A DNA stretch of 5,980 nucleotides from the NCBI GenBank assembly GCA_937928295.1, contig CALEYY010000140.1, positions 1-5,980 of the forward strand. Direction: 5' to 3'. Both the position numbers and the translations under genes were made by a program. This document shows positions 1 through 5,243 of the stretch, one piece after another (within the stretch, counting starts at the first letter, position 1; each line of letters starts with the position of its first letter). Source of the DNA: an uncultured Moraxellaceae bacterium. Lineage in GTDB: Bacteria; Pseudomonadota; Gammaproteobacteria; Pseudomonadales; Moraxellaceae. The notes beneath the pieces are model-generated. The model made no database searches. It saw only the letters and a list, made by a program, of their open reading frames with translations, and had not been told where the DNA came from.

Positions 1-51
1 AAAAAGTCTTTACTAACTGTCACATTGTTTAATGTAATGATCTAGGACTTT
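1..51 (-). terminator. weak candidate terminator after the operon
   Basis: Read on the minus strand, AAAGTC (46-51) can pair with GACTTT (3-8), and an inner ACATT/AATGT hairpin (22-35, 4-nt loop) sits between them. The outer arm is followed by T residues up to the window edge. The location, about 36 bases past the last stop codon, suits a terminator. However, the stems are short and AT-rich and the outer loop is long, so it does not look like a classical strong GC stem with a U-tract. The true terminator may lie outside the window. Confidence 0.25.
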
Positions 52-86
52 AAATGGAATTTCTCAGATGCACAACCAAGGCAGCC
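1..86. other. AT-rich gene-free left edge
   Basis: This stretch lies downstream of the last gene of the operon and is visibly richer in A and T than the coding DNA beside it. I see no convincing gene in it. It holds a small inverted repeat and a T-run (minus strand) at the very edge, described separately as a possible terminator. The next gene, if any, lies outside the window. Confidence 0.6.
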
Positions 87-881
87 TCACAAAACCCCCG
101 CCTTGGCAATGCGCTCAATCACCCAACGCTGCAAGACTTTTGGCTGCAAACGACCCAGCGTAACCAGCGCACGATTGGCCAGCCCGTTCACATGCAGCGG
201 GCGGCCCGTCATGCACGCCACATAGCCTTCTTGCGCAACTTCCTCAGCCGTCATGTTGCGCACCAGCGGCACAGTCATGGACTTGCCCCCGTCCTTGGCG
301 ATCATCTCGGTCTCGGTGAAGCCGGGGCACAGCGCCGTTACCGTCACACCCCGGCCTTTCAGCTCGATGGCCAGCGCCTCGGAGAACGACAGCACGAAAG
401 CCTTGGTGGCGGCATAGGTCGCCAGATACGGTACCGGCTGGAAGGCCGATGTCGACGCCAGGTTGAGCACACGCCCCTGCCCGCGCGCCAGCATGTCCGG
501 CAGGAAGTGATGCGTCAGCGCCATGACCGCGCCGATATTGACCTGAACCAGTTGCTGATGGCTGGCCAGCGCCGTCTCCCAGTACGGCCCCTCAAACAGC
601 AGGCCGGCGTTGTTGACGAGGATATCCACGGTCAGACCGCGCCGCTGCACTTCCGCATGAACCACTGCCGCCGCATCCGGTGCAGCCAGATCCTGCGCGA
701 TGATCTCGGCGCGGACGCCATGCTGTGCGCTCAGCTCATCCGCCAGCGCCTGCAGCTTGCCGGCACTGCGCGCGACCAGAATCAGGTCATGGCCATTGGC
801 AGCAAATTCGCGCGCCAGCGCCGCACCAATGCCCGCTGATGCGCCGGTAATCAGCGCGGTAGAGCAAGATGGCTTGTTCAT
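87..881 (-). CDS. short-chain dehydrogenase/reductase (DltE/COG0300-like)
   Basis: A 264-residue classical SDR, a cytoplasmic NAD(P)(H)-dependent oxidoreductase acting on alcohol, aldehyde or ketone groups. The Rossmann motif TGASAGIG is at residues 12-19, NNAG at 90-93 and the structural Asn at 115. The catalytic residues Ser143, Tyr156 and Lys160 (YAATK) are spaced as in the family, and PG follows at 186-187. Arg38 right after strand beta-2 (VAR) favours NADP(H). The length is normal and there is no signal peptide. Its ATG overlaps the WS/DGAT stop as ATGA, and a GGAG Shine-Dalgarno (890-893) sits 8 nt upstream, supporting this start. It is the last gene of the operon. SDRs of this general type include fatty acyl-CoA or aldehyde reductases and hydroxysteroid dehydrogenases, so supplying alcohol to the neighbouring acyltransferase is plausible but only inferred. 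The substrate is unknown. Confidence 0.93.
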   Translation of the reverse strand: MNKPSCSTALITGASAGIGAALAREFAANGHDLILVARSAGKLQALADELSAQHGVRAEIIAQDLAAPDAAAVVHAEVQRRGLTVDILVNNAGLLFEGPYWETALASHQQLVQVNIGAVMALTHHFLPDMLARGQGRVLNLASTSAFQPVPYLATYAATKAFVLSFSEALAIELKGRGVTVTALCPGFTETEMIAKDGGKSMTVPLVRNMTAEEVAQEGYVACMTGRPLHVNGLANRALVTLGRLQPKVLQRWVIERIAKAGVL

Positions 882-2242
882 GCCAGAGACTCCAGTTCTG
901 CCAAGGCAGCTTCAAGATGATCGAGCATGCGCTGCACACCGGGGATGGTGTCGCGGCAAGCGATGATGCCCAGATCGAGATTGTCGAGATAGCTGGTCAC
1001 CGTGATGTTGAGGGCATAGCCATGCCAGATCAGCGAGACCGGATAGTTGGCTTCCATGCGCGCACCGGCCATGTAGAGCGGCTCGCGCGGCCCCGGTACA
1101 TTGGAGATGACCAAATTGAACAACGGCCTGACGCGGCCGGATACGCCGGTGACCTGACCCAATGACAATGGCAGGTTGGTCAGCGCGGTCAGGGCAAAAA
1201 TCTCGTCTTTCTTCATGCCGCCGAGGCGGGTCTTGACCGCTCCCATGGACTCCTGAATCGCGCGCAGACGCTCGATCGGGTCAGCCAGATGCGTGCCCAG
1301 ACTGACCTGTACCGCCGTAATGGCGTTGCCGCCCTCGTCCGCCTCTTCGGCGCTGCGCAGGGCCACTGGCACCTGCGCCACCAGCGCCTCAGGCGGCAGG
1401 GCATCCTGACTCAGCAGATACTCGCGCAGGCAGCCGGCGCACATGGCCAAGAAGACATCGTTGACGGTGGCATCCAAGCGCGTGCCGACAGCCTTGATAC
1501 GCGCCAGCGACCACGACTGCGCGGCAAAGCGGCGAGCGCCGGTCACCGGCTTGTTGAACAGCGTCTTCGGCGCACGGTAGATTGATTTGGCATGGCCATC
1601 GATGGGTAGGCGCATCATCTCGGCGAGCTGACCGGCTCCGCGACCAAAGCTGCCCAGACTCTGCATGGCCGTGGCCTTGGCACGCGCCACCAGCGCCGGC
1701 TTCGGCGCACGCGGCAGACGCGCCTGCCACTCGGCCGACCACGGCATCGGCACGATCTCATCCGCCGTCTTGGCCATGCGCGAGGCCATCAGGCGAGCCC
1801 CGGCAACACCATCGATCATGGCATGATGCATCTTGGTGTAGACCGCGAAGCGATTGCCCTCGACGCCCTCGATGAGATGGCACTCCCAGAGCGGTCGGCT
1901 GCGATCCAGACGATGCGCGTGCAGGCGCGACACCAGTGCCAGCAGCTCGCGAATGCGTCCCGGTCGCGGCAGAGCCGAATGGCGAACATGGTACTGGATG
2001 TCGAAATGCTCATCCTCAACCCAGCTCGCATCAAGCGCGCCGGGCAGGCGTGAGCTGAGCTTCTGACTGAACGGACGACCCACCGCAGGCACCGCCAGCA
2101 TGCGCTGGTAGAGCTGCTCCAGATAATCCGCCGGGGCATCCTCGGGCAGCGTGAACAGCTGCAGGCCCGCGACATGCATCGGCGTTTCGCGGGTTTCCAT
2201 CATCAGCCAGCCGGAATCCAGCAGGGAGAGTTTCTTTGCCAT
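878..2242 (-). CDS. wax ester synthase/diacylglycerol acyltransferase (WS/DGAT)
   Basis: A 454-residue member of the bacterial WS/DGAT family, close to the usual length (AtfA of Acinetobacter is about 460). The family transfers an acyl group from acyl-CoA to a long-chain alcohol (wax ester) or diacylglycerol (triacylglycerol), usually at the inner membrane surface or lipid body. Visible motifs are the N-terminal SxxDxxxxxxE..PMH region (residues 6-23), PLW at 117-119, the catalytic HHxxxDG at 139-145 (His139, His140, Asp144), ND at 261-262 and the conserved NVPGP at 381-385. No signal peptide or clear membrane helix is seen. The start follows a 34-bp gap. A weak GAGA lies close to the ATG, and a better AAGGAT (2257-2262) is 14 nt away, rather far. 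The stop overlaps the next gene's ATG. Some family members have weak or no WS/DGAT activity in vitro, so the physiological product is open. Family assignment is secure. Confidence 0.95.
   Translation of the reverse strand: MAKKLSLLDSGWLMMETRETPMHVAGLQLFTLPEDAPADYLEQLYQRMLAVPAVGRPFSQKLSSRLPGALDASWVEDEHFDIQYHVRHSALPRPGRIRELLALVSRLHAHRLDRSRPLWECHLIEGVEGNRFAVYTKMHHAMIDGVAGARLMASRMAKTADEIVPMPWSAEWQARLPRAPKPALVARAKATAMQSLGSFGRGAGQLAEMMRLPIDGHAKSIYRAPKTLFNKPVTGARRFAAQSWSLARIKAVGTRLDATVNDVFLAMCAGCLREYLLSQDALPPEALVAQVPVALRSAEEADEGGNAITAVQVSLGTHLADPIERLRAIQESMGAVKTRLGGMKKDEIFALTALTNLPLSLGQVTGVSGRVRPLFNLVISNVPGPREPLYMAGARMEANYPVSLIWHGYALNITVTSYLDNLDLGIIACRDTIPGVQRMLDHLEAALAELESLA
890..893 (-). promoter_or_regulatory. 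Shine-Dalgarno (GGAG) of the distal SDR gene
   Basis: GGAG on the minus strand, 8 nt before the ATG at 881, lies inside the last codons of the WS/DGAT gene. With the ATGA overlap it supports this start and suggests the SDR is translated by coupled or re-initiating ribosomes. Confidence 0.6.
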
Positions 2243-2276
2243 ATTAGTTCTCGTTCATCCTTGCTCATCGCAGGAA
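2243..2276 (-). other. 34-bp gap between esterase and WS/DGAT genes
   Basis: This is the only non-overlapping junction in the operon. It contains AAGGAT (2257-2262) and a nearer GAGA as the only ribosome-binding candidates for the WS/DGAT gene. A minimal reading frame starting at the ATG inside AAGGATG gives only four codons before TAA (M-N-E-N), ending just before the WS/DGAT start. I treat this as chance. No hairpin is visible. Confidence 0.5.
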
Positions 2277-3614
2277 TCAGCCACGCTGTATGTTGATCAA
2301 GCCATCAATGTTCGTCGCCGGCACCATGCCGGTACGGGCAAAGCCTGCCCAGAGCCGGCGCAGGACGCGGCCCTTCTGCTCGAAGTCGTCCCATGATTCG
2401 CCGGCGACCAGCTGCGCATCGGCCCAGGCCGCGCGGTTGCCTAGCAGCAAGGGCAAATCGCTGGTATGCGCTGATGCATAGGGATTTTTCGCGCTGCCCC
2501 AGCGCAGGCGGTAGCTGAACGCGCGGCCGCCCGCACGCTGATGGCGGCGTGCAAAGGTCTTTACGCCGGCGCCATAGACCTGCCAGGTGGCTACGGCCAC
2601 CGCCGCCGAGCACAGTACCTTGCCTATTAACGGGATAGCCCTGATGGCCGACAGCAGCGGATCTGCAGAGACAAAAAATGCAATTTCGCATTCCGTGCTG
2701 CCGACCAGCACATCAATATCTCTGGCCACAGCACGCCACGCCGCCTCTCTTTCTTTCTCGGCGGGCAACGGATGAAACCCGTATTGCGTGCCAAACGGCA
2801 TGCCGCCGCGCAAGCCATAAGATGCCGCTTGTGCAGCCACGGCGGCCTGCGCGGCCACCAGCGCTTCTGCCGGCATGTCGGCATCGAGTGACTCGGCTTC
2901 GCGGGCCATCGCTCGGTTCATTCCAGCGCGATTGCTGCTAATCCCAAACGGCGCGCTCTGGATGATCGCGCGCCGGAAAAGCCCTTTCGTGCCCTCGGCG
3001 ATCATCAGGTGAGCGATGGCGTCACCGCCGGCGGATTCGCCAAACAGCGTGACATTTTCAGCATCACCGCCGAAGGCCGAAATGTTGGCACGCACCCAAC
3101 GCAGAGCCTCGATCTGATCGAGCAGGCCGAGATTGGCCGGTCGCCCTTCCCAACCACCGAGAAAGCCGAACAGGCCCAGCCGATAGGTGATGTTAACCAC
3201 GACGACCCGCTGCTCGCTGACCAGTGCAGCCGGATCGTAGATCGGGGCATCGCCTGCGCCATTGGTATAGGAGCCACCGTGTATCCAGACCATGACCGGC
3301 AGCTTTTCGCCGGGTTTTAGATCACCCGGCATGGTGATCGACAAGTGCTGGCAATGCTCATCGCAAGGGAGTGTGGCCATATATGGCCCCAGCAGCTCAT
3401 TGCCGAGCGGATCGGGCAGCTGCGGGCAAGCCGGAGCCCGGGACATGGCCACAATCTGCTGTGACGCCGCCGGTTCAGGTACAGGCGGCTCGAAGCGTTC
3501 GGCCCAGGCATAGCGTATGCCCGTGGCCCGAATCACCTCGACATCACGCCAGCCCAGCACCGTCCCGGCCGTGCAATCAAACCGAGGCACACGACCTGAA
3601 AAATCAACGCTCAT
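2277..3614 (-). CDS. type-B carboxylesterase (alpha/beta hydrolase, COesterase family)
   Basis: A 445-residue serine hydrolase that should cleave carboxylic esters. All elements of the carboxylesterase/lipase family (PF00135 type) can be traced: the N-terminal strands with GIRYA (32-36) and RFEPP (40-44), the oxyanion-hole HGG at 112-114, the nucleophile Ser194 in GESAG (192-196), the likely acid Glu310 in GSTECE, and His383 in the SAHTSDLP segment. Cys63, Cys84 and Cys88 lie where family members often have a disulfide. There is no signal peptide, so a cytoplasmic location is inferred. At 445 residues it is shorter than the usual ~500-550, mainly between the Ser and His regions and at the C-terminus, yet the triad is complete. 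The ATG overlaps the upstream stop as ATGA and has no good Shine-Dalgarno, suggesting translational coupling to the CMD-like gene. Substrate unknown; a medium- or long-chain ester is plausible from context. Confidence 0.92.
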   Translation of the reverse strand: MSVDFSGRVPRFDCTAGTVLGWRDVEVIRATGIRYAWAERFEPPVPEPAASQQIVAMSRAPACPQLPDPLGNELLGPYMATLPCDEHCQHLSITMPGDLKPGEKLPVMVWIHGGSYTNGAGDAPIYDPAALVSEQRVVVVNITYRLGLFGFLGGWEGRPANLGLLDQIEALRWVRANISAFGGDAENVTLFGESAGGDAIAHLMIAEGTKGLFRRAIIQSAPFGISSNRAGMNRAMAREAESLDADMPAEALVAAQAAVAAQAASYGLRGGMPFGTQYGFHPLPAEKEREAAWRAVARDIDVLVGSTECEIAFFVSADPLLSAIRAIPLIGKVLCSAAVAVATWQVYGAGVKTFARRHQRAGGRAFSYRLRWGSAKNPYASAHTSDLPLLLGNRAAWADAQLVAGESWDDFEQKGRVLRRLWAGFARTGMVPATNIDGLINIQRG

Positions 3615-4243
3615 GCGCGACGACCATGAATCGGCGCAGCCGCCAGCACGCCTTCCAGCCGGGTATCCAGCGGCAAGCCGGTACTGTTGAGCACGCCAGC
3701 CAGCATCTCGTAATGACCGATCAGCATGACCACCTCAATCAGCAAGCGCGGCCCGTAATGCGCCTCCAGCACGCCCCAGCTGGCTTCGCCAATCATGCGA
3801 TCGTGATGAAACTCGTCGCAGGCCTGCATCAGCGCCTTCAGGTGCGGCTCCCAGCCCGGCGCATCAGCCCCCAGCGGAATACGCGCGATGTCTTCGGCGC
3901 TGACCCCGGCGCGCAGACCGATGTCCACATGCTGACCCCACTCGTAACGCGAGCGACAGTTCCAGCCCACACGCAGGATGACCAGCTCCGTATCACGACG
4001 ATCAATCTGGCCATAGGGCATTAAATTCTTGGCAAACATCAGCCAGTTCCAGAACAGGCGGAAGTTGCGCATCAGCATCAAAAACAGGTTGGATGCCTCC
4101 AGCTTGCCAACCTTGTTCACCACGCGCATGAGCACGCGTTGCGAGCGCGTCGAAGTTTCGGCGGTCAGCGGTGCCAGGCGCACGCGGCCCGGCGTTTGCC
4201 AGCCGCCGGGCGGGGTCAGTTGCTCCAGCAAGGGCGTTGTCAT
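3611..4243 (-). CDS. carboxymuconolactone decarboxylase (CMD)-family protein, CxxC-less
   Basis: A 210-residue protein with one CMD/AhpD-like domain (PF02627 type) over about residues 45-125, seen in RRDTELVILRVGW (82-94), YEWGQH (100-105) and the helix RAGVSAEDIARIPLG (111-125). In AhpD the active site is CxxC plus His. Aligning on His105 places Ser98 and Glu101 at the two cysteine positions. Cys96 is present but not in that pair, so a disulfide peroxidase-reductase role is unlikely. Glu86 and His105 are kept, as in other YEWxxH members, whose functions are mostly unknown. A second half (about 130-210, with EVVMLIGHYEMLAGVLNSTG at 170-189) completes the family helical fold. No signal peptide is seen. 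The start is firm: AAGGAG lies 7 nt upstream, and the ATG overlaps the SDR stop. A true decarboxylase of the protocatechuate pathway is unlikely because no other genes of that pathway are present. Its job in a lipid operon is unexplained. Confidence 0.88.
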   Translation of the reverse strand: MTTPLLEQLTPPGGWQTPGRVRLAPLTAETSTRSQRVLMRVVNKVGKLEASNLFLMLMRNFRLFWNWLMFAKNLMPYGQIDRRDTELVILRVGWNCRSRYEWGQHVDIGLRAGVSAEDIARIPLGADAPGWEPHLKALMQACDEFHHDRMIGEASWGVLEAHYGPRLLIEVVMLIGHYEMLAGVLNSTGLPLDTRLEGVLAAAPIHGRRA

Positions 4244-5112
4244 TTTTCTTCTCCTTGGGGTGTATGGGTTGAATTTGCAGCAGCCAGACGCTCAAGTCCG
4301 AACTCACGGCTCAGGCGAGCATCCAGCCAATGTGTGGGCACAAGCTGACTTGCCAGCGGCAACAGCGTGCTGTGACGGCCAATGCGAATCACAGCGCGCG
4401 GCTGGGCTGCCAAGACTTCAGTGAGCATACGCTCGGCAAAGTCCTCGGCCGACATCGCGCCGTCTTGCGACGCATCGGCGCGCGCCAGAATGCCGTCTGC
4501 CACAGCAGCATAGCGCGAGTCCGCACACAGGCCAGCACTCGCCGCTTGTGCCGCAGCTGCGCCGAAGTCGGAGCGGATACCGCCCGGCTGCACAGTCATC
4601 ACGCGGACGCCGAAAGGCTTCAGCTCCATGCGCAAGGCATCGGAAAAGGCATGCACGGCAGCCTTGCTGGCGCAGTAGGCTCCGGCGAACGGCGTAGTCA
4701 CCAGGCCGGAGATGCTGCCGATGTTGACGATACGCCCTTGCCGACGCGCCATCATGCGCGGTGCCAGTGCCTGGCAGAGTGCGACGATGGCAAAGACATT
4801 GACTTCGAACTGAGCGCGCAGACGCTCCGGCGCAATCTCCAGCACCGGCGCGATGGCACCAAAGCCGGCGTTATTGATAAGCATATCCGGACCGACACCG
4901 TCGGCGTCGAGACGCGCCACCAGCGCCGCGATGTCAGCGGCCGAGGTCACATCCAGCCGTTGCGTGCGCAGGCCCAGCGCTGCAAGACCGGCCAGCGCCT
5001 CAGTATCGCGATCGGTGGCATAGACGGTGTGACCGCGAGCATGCGCGTTCAGCGCCAGCGCACGACCTATGCCAGATGCCGCACCGGTGATCAAAATAAC
5101 GATTGCAGACAT
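4240..5112 (-). CDS. short-chain dehydrogenase/reductase, first gene of the operon
   Basis: A 290-residue classical SDR, slightly long for the family (about 250) because of a C-terminal extension. TGAASGIG is at residues 9-16, Asp54 (LDVT) binds the adenine side, NNAG is at 80-83, Asn105 is the structural Asn, and the catalytic Ser133, Tyr146 and Lys150 (YCASK) are all present. PGG at 177-179 follows. After beta-2 the sequence ATDRD puts Asp34 at the usual NAD-selecting position and Arg35 at the usual NADP position, so cofactor preference is ambiguous, with NAD somewhat favoured. It differs clearly from the distal SDR and is not a recent duplicate. The chosen ATG has a modest GAGAGA about 8 nt upstream and lies downstream of the candidate operator/promoter. 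Its last codons carry the AAGGAG that serves the next gene. Likely substrate class: lipid-type alcohols, aldehydes or ketones, by inference from neighbours. Confidence 0.93.
   Translation of the reverse strand: MSAIVILITGAASGIGRALALNAHARGHTVYATDRDTEALAGLAALGLRTQRLDVTSAADIAALVARLDADGVGPDMLINNAGFGAIAPVLEIAPERLRAQFEVNVFAIVALCQALAPRMMARRQGRIVNIGSISGLVTTPFAGAYCASKAAVHAFSDALRMELKPFGVRVMTVQPGGIRSDFGAAAAQAASAGLCADSRYAAVADGILARADASQDGAMSAEDFAERMLTEVLAAQPRAVIRIGRHSTLLPLASQLVPTHWLDARLSREFGLERLAAANSTHTPQGEEK
4251..4256 (-). promoter_or_regulatory. strong Shine-Dalgarno (AAGGAG) of the CMD-like gene
   Basis: AAGGAG on the minus strand, 7 nt before the ATG at 4243, is the best ribosome-binding site in the window. 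It lies inside the last codons of the upstream SDR gene (around Gln286-Gly287-Glu288). It fixes the start of the CMD-like gene and suggests this protein may be made at a higher level than its neighbours. Confidence 0.8.
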
Positions 5113-5141
5113 GATGCCAGTCTCTCAGTTCGATGATCGCT

Positions 5142-5147
5142 ATTCTG
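5142..5147 (-). promoter_or_regulatory. candidate -10 box (CAGAAT) of an activator-dependent promoter
   Basis: CAGAAT on the minus strand matches the TATAAT consensus at 4 of 6 positions and lies 21 bp downstream of the proximal operator repeat. No good -35 box stands at the normal distance: the -35 region falls at the edge of the repeat. That is what is expected where an AraC-type activator replaces a -35 contact. It would place the transcript start near 5135, about 23 nt before the SDR start codon. The box itself is weak, so this is a tentative call. Confidence 0.35.
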
Positions 5148-5168
5148 CGAACCCCGACCCTCGCAACG

Positions 5169-5200
5169 CTTGTATGAGATGGCTATATCACTTGTATGAG
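5169..5200 (-). promoter_or_regulatory. direct-repeat operator, probable AraC-type binding site
   Basis: The 10-mer CTCATACAAG (minus strand) occurs exactly twice, at 5191-5200 and 5169-5178, separated by 12 bp. The two starts are 22 bp apart, about two turns of the helix, so both copies face the same side of DNA. AraC-family proteins typically bind two direct-repeat half-sites about 21-22 bp apart, just upstream of or overlapping the -35 region of the promoter they activate. The site sits directly downstream of an AraC-family gene and 57 bp before the first codon of the operon. The repeat is seen directly; binding by the adjacent regulator is inferred. Confidence 0.72.
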
Positions 5201-5208
5201 GCGGTCAA
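5182..5208 (-). promoter_or_regulatory. alternative weak promoter TTGACC-15-TATAGC
   Basis: On the minus strand TTGACC (5203-5208, 5 of 6 to TTGACA) is followed after 15 bp by TATAGC (5182-5187, 4 of 6 to TATAAT). The 15-bp spacing is shorter than the optimal 17. The distal operator repeat lies within the spacer and the proximal one just beyond the -10 box. If this promoter is used, a bound regulator would block it rather than assist it, giving a basal promoter under repression. It competes with the CAGAAT reading. Confidence 0.25.
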
Positions 5209-5243
5209 ATCACGGTTTTTAAGACAGATGGTCAGGCCAGAAG

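Larger units (their letters stand above)
87..5112 (-). other. five-gene operon: SDR, CMD-like, esterase, WS/DGAT, SDR
   Basis: Five minus-strand genes follow each other with almost no spacing. The stop and start codons share ATGA at 4240-4243, 3611-3614 and 878-881, and the remaining junction (2243-2276) is a 34-bp gap without a visible terminator or good promoter. This arrangement points to one mRNA with translational coupling. The only sizeable upstream gap is 5113-5243, which carries the candidate operator and promoter. The gene products are two oxidoreductases, an acyltransferase, an ester hydrolase and a CMD-fold protein, consistent with one lipid or ester pathway. Confidence 0.85.
5113..5243 (-). 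other. intergenic control region between regulator and operon
   Basis: This 131-bp gap separates the regulator's stop codon from the operon's first ATG, both on the minus strand. It is locally AT-richer than the genes. It holds the 10-bp direct repeat and two alternative promoter readings listed separately. I find no convincing hairpin terminator after the regulator, so some read-through from the regulator gene into the operon is possible. No plausible small gene is seen. Confidence 0.7.

Noticed and set aside
54..839. Long plus-strand open frame (261 codons) opposite the distal SDR
   Set aside because: It is antisense to a gene with full SDR motifs. Its translation is rich in Arg, Gln and His without recognisable domains, as expected from the complement of GC-rich codons.
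3371..4024. Plus-strand open frame (217 codons) spanning the esterase/CMD-like junction
   Set aside because: It crosses two well-supported opposite-strand genes, lacks a good ribosome site and has no recognisable protein features.
3611..4243. AhpD alkylhydroperoxidase or true 4-carboxymuconolactone decarboxylase
   Set aside because: The AhpD CxxC pair is replaced by Ser/Glu. No peroxiredoxin or protocatechuate-pathway genes are nearby, and the protein is longer than the ~130-residue decarboxylase.
4330..5136. Long plus-strand open frame (268 codons) opposite the proximal SDR
   Set aside because: Same reasoning: the minus strand encodes a complete SDR, and the plus-strand translation shows no family motif and a low-complexity composition.
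5169..5200. The repeated 10-mer as the start of a CRISPR array or tandem repeat
   Set aside because: Only two short copies exist, with no third unit on either side. The length and spacing fit an operator rather than an array.
5201..5243. Rho-independent terminator after the AraC-family gene
   Set aside because: On the minus strand there is no stable stem followed by a T-run. The run of five A residues there is T only on the other strand.
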